DNA of 64,000 bases, from positions 2,604,001 to 2,668,000 of the forward strand of contig NZ_PJMQ01000001.1 in NCBI RefSeq assembly GCF_002846335.1, given 5' to 3'. Both the position numbers and the translations under genes were made by a program. The stretch comes from Janthinobacterium sp. 61 (GTDB lineage Bacteria > Pseudomonadota > Gammaproteobacteria > Burkholderiales > Burkholderiaceae_D). Below, piece by piece: positions 1 to 7,396 of the stretch. Numbering within the stretch: position 1 is the stretch's first letter; each line of letters opens with the position of its first letter. The notes under the pieces are model-generated. The model had not been told where the DNA came from, searched no databases, and saw only the letters and a list, made by a program, of their open reading frames with translations.

Positions 1-164
1 GAGGACTCAGGGACGAAATTCGACATTTTTTGTTTCTTCCGTTATAAATAAATATCGTGGGACAGACCAGCTTGAATACGAGGCCGGAGCATAAACGACA
101 AATATTTCAGCTTGATTACAGGCAAACTGTTCCGGGAAGTAAGGGCAAGCGGGCACTCAGGGTT

Positions 165-1376
165 TCAATGGCCTGTCGCATGCATCGATTTTTCGCCGGC
201 AGCCCGCACGGGGATAGGGTTCAATCGATCCAGGCGGCCGCTCAGGGCCGTCAAGCCAAATGCACCGAGCACGACGAGGGCGCCGATCCAGCCCGTGTGC
301 ACGAGGCCCAGGTGTTCCACGATCAGACCGCCGCCCCAGGCGCCGCCGGCGATGCCCAGGTTGAAGGCGGCGATATTCAGGCCCGAGGCCACGTCCACGG
401 CGCGTGGCGTGAAGTGCTCGGCTTGCTGCACCACATACACTTGCAAACCGGCCACGTTACCGAAGGCCACGGCGCCCCACAGCAGCACGGTGATGACAAC
501 GAGCACGGGATGCGGCGCCGTGAAGGTCAACAGCAGCAAGACGGCTGCCAGCAGCAAAAAGATCAGTTTCAGGGCACGCACGGGGCCCTTCTTGTCGGCT
601 AGCTTGCCGCCCCAGATATTGCCGAAGGCCACGGAAACGCCATACACGAGCATCACCGCGCCCACGGCGCCGGCGCTGAAACCCGATACTTGCTGCAGGA
701 TCGGCGCCAGATAGGTGAAAGCGATGAAGGAGCCGCCATAGCCGACGGCCGTCATGGCGTACACCAGCAGCAGGCGCGGCTGGCCCAGCACCTGCACTTG
801 CTGCAGCAAGGAAGCAGGCTTGCTGTGGGCGATGGTCGATGGCACGTACAACAGGCTGCCGACAAAGGCCACCAGTCCCAGGGCCGAGACGGCGAGGAAA
901 GTTTCACGCCAGCCAAAATGCTGGCCGATGAAGGTGCCCAGCGGCACGCCCGTCACCAGGGCCACGGTCAAGCCCGTAAACATGATGGCGATCGCGCTGG
1001 CCGCCTTGTCCTTCGGCACCAGAGAGGTGGCGATAGTCGAACCGATGGAAAAGAACACGCCGTGCGCCAGCCCCGTCAGGATGCGGGCGATGACCAGGGT
1101 TTCATAGCCGGGCGACTTCCAGGCCAGCAAGTTACCCAGGGTGAACAAGACCATCAGCGACAGCAGCAGGGTCTTGCGGGGGATCTTGCCCGTCAGGGCA
1201 GTCAGCACAGGCGCGCCGACGGCGACGCCCAGCGCATACAGGCTGACCAGCAGGCCGGCCGATGGCAGGTTGACGCCCAGGTCCGCGGCGATGGTGGGCA
1301 ACAGCCCGACAATGACAAACTCGGTGGTTCCGATGGCAAATGCGCTGAGGGTCAGCGCGAGCAAGGCAATGGGCAT
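165..1376 (-). CDS. MFS transporter, DHA1 drug/arabinose efflux type
   Basis: A 403-residue inner-membrane protein with about 12 hydrophobic segments, the usual length for the DHA1 branch of the major facilitator superfamily (proton-driven export of drugs or sugars). The first helix carries GTTEFVIVGLLPTIAADLG (about residues 16-34) and the loop after helix 2 carries GKIPRK, both typical of AraJ/YdhP-like exporters. The ATG has a GGAG ribosome site just upstream. It is divergent from the DUF3820 gene, and no regulator lies beside it. The substrate cannot be told from sequence. A second MFS protein at 5158-6381 is a clear relative. Bases 1-164 downstream hold nothing recognisable. Confidence 0.9.
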   Translation of the reverse strand: MPIALLALTLSAFAIGTTEFVIVGLLPTIAADLGVNLPSAGLLVSLYALGVAVGAPVLTALTGKIPRKTLLLSLMVLFTLGNLLAWKSPGYETLVIARILTGLAHGVFFSIGSTIATSLVPKDKAASAIAIMFTGLTVALVTGVPLGTFIGQHFGWRETFLAVSALGLVAFVGSLLYVPSTIAHSKPASLLQQVQVLGQPRLLLVYAMTAVGYGGSFIAFTYLAPILQQVSGFSAGAVGAVMLVYGVSVAFGNIWGGKLADKKGPVRALKLIFLLLAAVLLLLTFTAPHPVLVVITVLLWGAVAFGNVAGLQVYVVQQAEHFTPRAVDVASGLNIAAFNLGIAGGAWGGGLIVEHLGLVHTGWIGALVVLGAFGLTALSGRLDRLNPIPVRAAGEKSMHATGH

Positions 1377-1520
1377 GACAAACTCCGATAAAAGATGTAG
1401 TCATGCAGTATCGGGGTTTTCTTTGTGGCGAAAAATACCTGCTCAGGCAGAAGATAATTGCGCGGCAATCAACAATCAATGGATCTGCTACACTGGCCCG
1501 ATCGAAACCGGAGCTGTTGC

Positions 1521-1757
1521 ATGAATTCAGAAAAACTGGCGCTGCTGGTCACGCGCGAAATGCCATATGGGAAATATCAGGGGCGGCTGCTGGCCGACTT
1601 GCCGGGACACTACCTGGGCTGGTTCGCGCGCGAGGGCTTCCCCTCTGGAGAACTGGGCAGTTTAATCGCGCTGATGTACGAGCTCGATCACAACGATTTG
1701 CGTGGCTTGCTCGACCCCTTGCGCACGCGCAAATCGCCATGGCGGCCGGGCGAGTAA
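1521..1757 (+). CDS. DUF3820 family protein
   Basis: A small soluble protein of 78 residues matching the DUF3820 pattern: MPYGKYQGRLLADLPGHYLGW followed by FAREGFPSGELGSL. Members are described as putative quorum-sensing-regulated virulence factors, but the biochemical role is unknown. An upstream in-frame start at 1458 exists. The ATG at 1521 is preferred because a GGAG site lies about 8 bases before it and the conserved domain begins a few residues in. It is divergent from the MFS gene and is followed by a convergent glutaredoxin-like gene. Confidence 0.8.
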   Translation: MNSEKLALLVTREMPYGKYQGRLLADLPGHYLGWFAREGFPSGELGSLIALMYELDHNDLRGLLDPLRTRKSPWRPGE

Positions 1758-1777
1758 GTAGAGTCGTAAGGCGGGTC

Positions 1778-2161
1778 TTAAAACTGGCGCACCTTCTTCG
1801 CCAGCATGGCGCTGAACTCGCCATTTTCCACCAGCTTTTGCAGCTCGCTGGCGCCACCGATGAGCACGCCGTTGACAAAGACCATGGGGAAAGTTGGCCA
1901 GCCCGTCCACATTTTCAAGGCATTGCGGCGGTGCCACTGGTTCAGATAACTGCCGTATTGCAGGTACTGGTAGGGCGTACCCAGCACGTCGAGGATCTTG
2001 CGCGCCTTGCGCGGAAACGGATTGAGCGCCATGCCGACGACGACCACCTGGTGCGCGGCAATGGCAGCCTGCACTTCGCGCACAATGTCCATATGTTTGC
2101 TGCCGATCAAAGGGCGGGCGGCGGGATGGATCTGTGCTTCGTCGAGGATGGCGCGGGTCAT
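1778..2161 (-). CDS. Glutaredoxin-fold protein lacking all cysteines
   Basis: A protein of 127 residues with the C-terminal half of a monothiol glutaredoxin: GWPTFPMVFVNGVLIGG at about residues 87-103, which normally supplies the cis-proline and the glutathione-binding loop. The position of the CGFS or CPYC active site reads ALNPFPRKARKIL (about 45-57), and no cysteine occurs anywhere in the protein. Redox catalysis or iron-sulfur ligation by cysteine is therefore not possible. Glutathione binding or a scaffold role remains open. The start at 2161 (MTRAIL) is chosen over the ORF beginning 16 codons upstream, which has no family-like sequence before it. Confidence 0.75.
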   Translation of the reverse strand: MTRAILDEAQIHPAARPLIGSKHMDIVREVQAAIAAHQVVVVGMALNPFPRKARKILDVLGTPYQYLQYGSYLNQWHRRNALKMWTGWPTFPMVFVNGVLIGGASELQKLVENGEFSAMLAKKVRQF

Positions 2162-2260
2162 GAAAGTCCTGGGGTGAGTGGCATGCGGATCACGCATTGT
2201 GCCACGCATACAGGCTGGCGTGGGCTACACTGCGCCTCTTCCCCTCTTCGCGTGGAATAT

Positions 2261-2803
2261 ATGCAAGGAATCACTTCCATACCGCAATGCCGCACCCGCC
2301 GCCTGCTCGGCGCTCTTCTGCTCGCCGCCAGTTGCACCAGCGCCCTCGCCGCTGCCGATCCTGGGCTCGAAATGGGCCTGATCCATGCGCTGCACCTGAA
2401 AAAGGGCACGACAGACAGAGTGGGCACCTCCGGCAAGGCCATCCGGGCCTACATGCGCGAACGCTACCTGCCCAAGCACCCCGACCAGCGCGCCGATTAC
2501 ACCGATTACTACCTGCTGAAGAAGCCGGCAAGCTTCATGGGACATGAACTGGTGCTGATCGAGGAAGAATACATCACGCAATACATCGGCTGCTGCGCCA
2601 GCCCCGGCGTTGGCGTGACGGTAAAGGTGCGCGGCAACACGCAGAAACTGCAAGCGTTTGCCCGCACCCAGCGCTGCACCTTGACCGACCCCGTCAATGT
2701 TCAACATAAGCTGAGCGAGGTGGCCATCAAGACCAGGATGCCCAAGGGCCATTACGCGTCATTGAGCTGCCGCCAACGCGATGCCGAGCGCGAAGAGCCG
2801 TAA
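2261..2803 (+). CDS. Secreted hypothetical protein
   Basis: Encodes 180 residues with a Sec signal peptide (RRLLGALLLAASCTSALAA, cleavage near residue 31), so probably periplasmic. No family is recognised. The mature part is basic at its C-terminus and contains a CC pair (YIGCCASPGV) and two further cysteines that could form disulfides. The upstream open frame continues to 1403 without a stop. The ATG at 2261 is chosen because the signal peptide begins there. It sits alone between convergent genes, so context gives no function. Confidence 0.65.
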   Translation: MQGITSIPQCRTRRLLGALLLAASCTSALAAADPGLEMGLIHALHLKKGTTDRVGTSGKAIRAYMRERYLPKHPDQRADYTDYYLLKKPASFMGHELVLIEEEYITQYIGCCASPGVGVTVKVRGNTQKLQAFARTQRCTLTDPVNVQHKLSEVAIKTRMPKGHYASLSCRQRDAEREEP

Positions 2804-2847
2804 GCTGCCGCCGCCATGATGGCCTGCAGCTGCTCGCCGACCCCTAT

Positions 2848-3669
2848 TCAGAACAGCTCGTCGAGCAGCAAATGAAATTGCAGTTTGCCTTGATCGATAT
2901 CAAGGAGCCCATATTGCTCAACAAACCTTTGCTGCAGCGCGGCGTCCAACTCTCCGAGAGCACGCCAGACGATGGCCAGGTCCTGGTAGCGGTCGGCAAT
3001 GCCGGCCCGTCCCACGTCGATACAGCCGCTAATGGCACCTTCCTGCATCAGGATATTCTCCGGCGAGAAATCGCCATGCGTAACGACCAGTTCTGGCGTA
3101 ATCGGCAGGCAGTCCTGCAGCGCCGCCCACACCTGCTCAGCCGTCCAGCCTTCCCGGCCGGCATCGAAATCGTCGGCATCAACCAGGCCTGCATCAATGC
3201 GCTGGCGCGCCTGGGCCAGCCGAACGGCAGAGCCAGCATCGATCGGGCAGTCGCTCACGGGCAGCGCGTGCAGGCGGCGCAAAAAGGCCGCCAGCGCGTC
3301 GACCACGGCGGGCCTCAGCTGAGGGCTCGCTTTTAGCACCGCGGACGCCCTTATGCCAGGCATGGCCGTCATCAGCAGCCATGCCTGGTCCGGGGCTGCC
3401 ACGCGGGCGAACTGGACCACGGCCGGCACAGGCAGGTACTGCGCCAGCCAGCGCAGCCGCGCCATTTCATGGGCAATGTCGGCGGCCGCCGCCCCCCCGC
3501 CGTGTTTCAGGTACAGGTCCGGCCCACCATCCCGGCCCTGCAGGCGGTAGACGGCAGCGCCCGACTCACCGGCGCTGTCGCGCGTCCACAGAGAAGCAGC
3601 CACGGCGGCGCGCAGGCTGGCGGGCATGGCTGCCGTCATGGCGACTTGCCGGCTTTTGGATATGCTCAT
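2848..3669 (-). CDS. APH(3')-like aminoglycoside phosphotransferase family kinase
   Basis: A 273-residue protein close in length to aminoglycoside 3'-phosphotransferases (about 264-271). It shows the complete kinase machinery: Lys55 in LYLKHG, Glu68, the catalytic loop HGDFSPEN (His198, Asp200, Asn205), and the metal-binding Asp218 in CIDVGRAGIADRYQD. That last segment is nearly diagnostic of APH(3'). It would use ATP or GTP to phosphorylate an aminoglycoside such as kanamycin or neomycin, or a related natural substrate. It lies 16 bases after the Lrp-type gene on the same strand, so the two may be co-transcribed. No mobile element is nearby. Whether it confers resistance is not shown by sequence. 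Confidence 0.85.
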   Translation of the reverse strand: MSISKSRQVAMTAAMPASLRAAVAASLWTRDSAGESGAAVYRLQGRDGGPDLYLKHGGGAAAADIAHEMARLRWLAQYLPVPAVVQFARVAAPDQAWLLMTAMPGIRASAVLKASPQLRPAVVDALAAFLRRLHALPVSDCPIDAGSAVRLAQARQRIDAGLVDADDFDAGREGWTAEQVWAALQDCLPITPELVVTHGDFSPENILMQEGAISGCIDVGRAGIADRYQDLAIVWRALGELDAALQQRFVEQYGLLDIDQGKLQFHLLLDELF

Positions 3670-3685
3670 CTGTCTGGCCTTTGCC

Positions 3686-4183
3686 CTATCCCAGCGGAAC
3701 GTGCAAGCCCATCTTGAGGCAGGTCAGTGCCACCGAGGTGCGGTAGCGCCGGATATTGTCGTCGCCGCCGAACAAACGCTCCGTCAGTGCCTCGTATTCG
3801 GCCATGCTGCTGGCGGTAATGATCAGCAGGTAATCGGCCTCGCCCGTGATGCCGTAACACTGCTGTATGGCAGGCTCGGCCATGATGCGCGCGCGCATGC
3901 CCGCCGTGCGCTGCGGATGCTCGTCGTGCAAATGCACTTCCACCGTCAAGATCAGGGGGCGGCCCAGGCGGCTCGCGTCGAGCACGGCCACCTCGTTGCG
4001 GATCACGCCGCTCTCGCGCAGGCGTCGGATGCGCCGCTGCACGGCCGGTGCGGACAGGTGCACGGTCTGGGCGATTTCGCGCTGCGAGGTCGTGTTATCG
4101 CGCTGCAAAATATCCAGGATCGCCAGGTCGAAGGCATCGAGGGCATCGAGGGCAAGGGAAGGCGTGAGCGAAAGTTGCGTCAT
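3686..4183 (-). CDS. Lrp/AsnC family transcriptional regulator
   Basis: A 165-residue regulator with an N-terminal winged helix-turn-helix (about residues 20-65, including TTSQREIAQTVHLSAPAVQRRI) and a C-terminal RAM/ligand-binding domain ending TCLKMGLHVPLG. Lrp/AsnC proteins bind amino acids and often control an adjacent exporter. Here the gene is divergent from an EamA-type exporter, with a 77-base shared promoter region that contains an inverted repeat. The start at 4183 (MTQLSL) is taken rather than a start 13 codons upstream because of a close GGAGG site seen on the minus strand's neighbouring bases and family length. The effector is unknown. Confidence 0.88.
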   Translation of the reverse strand: MTQLSLTPSLALDALDAFDLAILDILQRDNTTSQREIAQTVHLSAPAVQRRIRRLRESGVIRNEVAVLDASRLGRPLILTVEVHLHDEHPQRTAGMRARIMAEPAIQQCYGITGEADYLLIITASSMAEYEALTERLFGGDDNIRRYRTSVALTCLKMGLHVPLG

Positions 4184-4204
4184 GGAGGTCAAAATGCAGT
4201 GCAA

Positions 4205-4244
4205 ATATCGGAGCAGACACAATAAACTTTCGCTATTCCGATAT
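4205..4244. promoter_or_regulatory. Inverted repeat, candidate Lrp-type operator
   Basis: Perfect 8-base arms ATATCGGA (4205-4212) and TCCGATAT (4237-4244), separated by 24 bases, lie in the shared control region of the Lrp-type gene and the EamA exporter. The position suits autoregulation plus control of the exporter. The assignment to this regulator is an inference from position. Confidence 0.5.
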
Positions 4245-4260
4245 CAAGCCTTTTATCCCC

Positions 4261-5148
4261 ATGCCATTACGCCGCTATTCCTCCCTGATTCCCCTGCTGG
4301 CCATCCTCGGCTCCGTCACCTGCCTGGGACTGGGCACTTCATGGGCCAAGCACAGCCTGTTCCCACTAGTGGGTGCACAGGGCACGACGGCCGTACGCGT
4401 GGGCTTCTCCGCCTTGCTTCTACTACTGTTCTGGCGTCCGTGGCGCTGGCAGCTGAGCCGCGCCGACCTGCGCACGGTGGCCCTCTACGGCGCGGCGCTG
4501 GGCTTGACGAACCTGTGTTTCTATATGTCCCTGCGCACGATCCCCTTCGGCATCGCCGTGGCGATCGAGTTTTCCGGCCCGCTGGCCGTCGCGCTGCTGG
4601 CCTCGCGCCGCCCGCTCGACTTCGTCTGGGTAGCTTTGGCCGTGGCGGGACTGGCGCTGCTGCTGCCGCTCGGCCACGACGTCAGCAAGCTCGATCCCAC
4701 AGGCGTGCTGTTCGCCTTGGGGGCCGCCGTCTGCTGGGCCACCTATATTATCTTCGGCAAGCGCGCCAGCCATTTGCACGCGGGCCATTCCGTCGCCCTG
4801 GGCCTGGCCATGGCAGCGCTGGTGGTGGTGCCCGTGGGCGTGGCGCACAGCGGCGCCGCCCTGCTCTCGCCCGTCGTGCTGGGCGTGGGCCTGGGCGTGG
4901 CCTTGATTTCCAGCGCAATACCGATCTCGCTGGAAATGGTGGCCCTGAAGCGGCTGACACCGCAGGCCTTCGGCATCATGAGCAGCATGGAACCGGCCGT
5001 GGCCGCCATGCTGGCCTTCATCCTGCTCGATGAACGGCTGGATGCACCGCAATGGCTGGCCATCGCCATGATCATGGCCGCCTCCATGGGCAGTTCCTAT
5101 ATGGCGCAGCGCCAGAAACGGGCGCCGGCCGCCGCCGTGCATACCTGA
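4261..5148 (+). CDS. EamA/RhtA-type exporter
   Basis: A 295-residue inner-membrane protein with ten hydrophobic segments arranged as two EamA (DMT superfamily) repeats. The second repeat includes PISLEMVALKRLTPQAFGIMSSMEPAVAAM, resembling threonine/homoserine exporter RhtA. It would export small metabolites, most likely amino acids, driven by the proton gradient. It is transcribed divergently from the Lrp/AsnC regulator, a pairing typical for amino-acid exporters, which supports that role. The precise substrate is not visible. Confidence 0.88.
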   Translation: MPLRRYSSLIPLLAILGSVTCLGLGTSWAKHSLFPLVGAQGTTAVRVGFSALLLLLFWRPWRWQLSRADLRTVALYGAALGLTNLCFYMSLRTIPFGIAVAIEFSGPLAVALLASRRPLDFVWVALAVAGLALLLPLGHDVSKLDPTGVLFALGAAVCWATYIIFGKRASHLHAGHSVALGLAMAALVVVPVGVAHSGAALLSPVVLGVGLGVALISSAIPISLEMVALKRLTPQAFGIMSSMEPAVAAMLAFILLDERLDAPQWLAIAMIMAASMGSSYMAQRQKRAPAAAVHT

Positions 5149-5157
5149 ACCGTACCC

Positions 5158-6381
5158 TTAATGCCCGGCTGCCCCCGCCACGTGGACGGCCAGGTTGCGG
5201 CGCGCCAGCCAAGCCAGCGGCAGCAGGGCGAGCAAGGCGGCAGCCACGCCGGCCCACGGCGACGACGCCATCAGCTGGCGCGAGACCATTAAGGCACCGA
5301 GCATGGAGCCGAAGGAAATGCCCAGGTTAAACGCGGAAATGTTCAGGCCCGAGGCGAAATCGACGGCTTGCGGCGTATAGCGCTCGGCCGTGGCCAGCAT
5401 GCCCGCCTGCAGGGCGGGCGACAGGCCGAAGGCGAACACGCCCCAGACAAACAACATCACCGTCATCATCCATGGCGAACTGATGCTCAACGCCACGCCC
5501 ACTTGCGTGGCGGCCAGCAACAGCAGCATCAGGCGCAAAGCCTTTTGCCAGCCCAGGTGGCTCGTCAGGTAGCCGCCCGCCAGGTTGCCAGCAAAGGTAG
5601 CGATGCCGAACACGATCAGCAAGGCGCTGGCCATGGTGGCGGAAAAGCCCGTGACATCGGTCAGGATGGGCGTGATGAAGGTGAATGCGGCAAAGCTGCT
5701 GCCGAAGCCGAACGTCGTCACGGCCATCATGGTCAGGATAGGACCGCTGCCGAGGGCCGCCAGCTGCGTCATGGCCTTGCCACCTTTGCCCTGCTGCAAG
5801 CCTGCCGGCAGCCAGCGCGCCATGGCGCCCAGGCCCACGGCAGCGAGCACTACGACGGCAAAGAAGGGCAAGCGCCAGCCCATCAAATTGCCAAGGAAAC
5901 TGCCGAAGGGCACGCCGATCACCATCGCCAGGGTCAGGCCCGCAAACATCACGGAAATCGCCCTGCCCGCCTGCGCCTTCGTCACCAGGCTGGCGGCCAC
6001 GGTGGCGCCGATGGCAAAGAAGGTGCCGTGCGCCACGGCAGTGATAACCCGTCCTGCCAGCAACAGTTCAAACGTGTGGGAAAAGGCGGCCAGCAGGTTG
6101 CCGGCCAGGAAAACGCTCATCAGGCCCAGCAAGGCAGCCTTGCGCGGCAGGCGCGACATCAGCAATACCAGCAGCGGCGTACCAATGGCCAGGGCCAGCG
6201 CATACAGGCTCACCAGCGAGCCGGCCGATTCGATGGAAATATGCAAATCCTTCGCAATGGTGGGCAATATGCCCACGACGATGAATTCGGTGACGCCGAT
6301 GGCAAAGGCGCCGACGGCCAGCGCCAGCACGCCGGGCGGCATCTTGCTGGCTGAAGTGGAAACAGGGCTTGCGGTGGTCAT
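5158..6381 (-). CDS. MFS transporter, DHA1 efflux type
   Basis: A 407-residue, roughly 12-helix exporter of the DHA1 family. GVTEFIVVGILPTIAKDLHI begins at about residue 29, and RLPRKAALL forms the motif-A loop. It is related to the MFS protein at 165-1376. It is divergent from a LysR regulator whose promoter overlaps its own within 85 bases, so LysR control of the exporter is likely. The 3' end is convergent with the EamA gene. The substrate is unknown; chloramphenicol, sugars or aromatic compounds are typical for relatives. Confidence 0.9.
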   Translation of the reverse strand: MTTASPVSTSASKMPPGVLALAVGAFAIGVTEFIVVGILPTIAKDLHISIESAGSLVSLYALALAIGTPLLVLLMSRLPRKAALLGLMSVFLAGNLLAAFSHTFELLLAGRVITAVAHGTFFAIGATVAASLVTKAQAGRAISVMFAGLTLAMVIGVPFGSFLGNLMGWRLPFFAVVVLAAVGLGAMARWLPAGLQQGKGGKAMTQLAALGSGPILTMMAVTTFGFGSSFAAFTFITPILTDVTGFSATMASALLIVFGIATFAGNLAGGYLTSHLGWQKALRLMLLLLAATQVGVALSISSPWMMTVMLFVWGVFAFGLSPALQAGMLATAERYTPQAVDFASGLNISAFNLGISFGSMLGALMVSRQLMASSPWAGVAAALLALLPLAWLARRNLAVHVAGAAGH

Positions 6382-6445
6382 GATGGCTCCAACAATGGTT
6401 CAAGCCAGCCAGTGTACCGAGACAAATACTTTTGATATAGACTCT

Positions 6446-6464
6446 CATAATGGAAGCACTTATG
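6446..6464. promoter_or_regulatory. LysR-type binding box
   Basis: The inverted repeat CATAA-N9-TTATG (6446-6464) matches the loose T-N11-A form of LysR binding sites. It lies immediately before the LysR gene start and about 65 bases upstream of the divergent MFS gene. Confidence 0.45.
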
Positions 6465-6466
6465 AA

Positions 6467-7396
6467 ATGGATTCAATAATGGCCAGGCAAGACATCAACC
6501 GCGCGTTCGAGATGGCCGTGTTCGTGGCCGTGGTGGAAACGGGCGCCTTTTCCGCCGCCGCGCGCCGCCTTGCCCTGACGCCATCGGCCGTCAGCAAACT
6601 GGTCAGCCGGCTGGAAGCGCGTCTCGGCGCGCGCTTGCTCCAGCGCAGCACGCGGCAATTGCACACCACACCCGAAGGCGACGCCTTCTTCGTGCAGTGC
6701 AAGCGCATCCTCGACGATATCGATGGCGCCGAGCGCGAGGCATCACAGGGCGCGGCGCCGCGCGGGCGCTTGCGCATCAATTGTTTCGTGCCATTCGGCG
6801 TGCACCATCTGCTGCCCATCCTGCCCGAGTTCGCGCAGCGCTATCCCGACATCGTGCTCGACGTGGTCGTCAGCGATGCCATTGTCGACTTGCTGGAAGA
6901 CCGCACCGACATCGCCATCCGCACGGGCAAGCTGAAGGAATCGAACCTGGTGGCGCGCAAACTGGGCGAAGACGCGATGATCGTCGTCGCCGCGCCCGCC
7001 TACGTGGCGCGCCATGGCCTGCCGCGCACGCTGCAGGAGCTGTCACAGCACAATCTGCTGGCATTCAATTTCCGCTGCCAGAACGAAACCTGGCCCTTCC
7101 TCGACAAGGAGAGCGGAGCAACCTTGCAGGTGGCGCCGCAGGGCAATACCTGCGTCAGCGATGGCGAAAGCATGCGCCAGCTGGTGCTGGCCGGCATGGG
7201 GCTGGGACGCTTTTCGCGCCAGCATGTGCAGCGCGATATTGCGCAAGGTCACTTGGTGGAAGTGCTGCAGGACTGCAACCCGGGCGACACGGAACTCGTG
7301 CACGCCGTCTTCGTGGGACCGGGCCTGCAAGTGCCGGCCCGCGTGCGCGTGATGCTCGATTATCTGCTGGAAAAGGTCAAGCTGGGCCAGCCTTAA
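6467..7396 (+). CDS. LysR family transcriptional regulator
   Basis: A 309-residue LysR-type regulator. Its N-terminal helix-turn-helix (about residues 12-70) includes GAFSAAARRLALTPSAVSKLVSRLEARLGARLLQRSTR, and a periplasmic-binding-protein-like effector domain follows. The start at 6467 is preferred because a GGAAG site precedes it by 10 bases. The ATG at 6479 is an alternative. It is divergent from the MFS exporter at 5158-6381 and probably controls it. The 3' end overlaps the convergent EAL gene by 4 bases. Confidence 0.9.
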   Translation: MDSIMARQDINRAFEMAVFVAVVETGAFSAAARRLALTPSAVSKLVSRLEARLGARLLQRSTRQLHTTPEGDAFFVQCKRILDDIDGAEREASQGAAPRGRLRINCFVPFGVHHLLPILPEFAQRYPDIVLDVVVSDAIVDLLEDRTDIAIRTGKLKESNLVARKLGEDAMIVVAAPAYVARHGLPRTLQELSQHNLLAFNFRCQNETWPFLDKESGATLQVAPQGNTCVSDGESMRQLVLAGMGLGRFSRQHVQRDIAQGHLVEVLQDCNPGDTELVHAVFVGPGLQVPARVRVMLDYLLEKVKLGQP

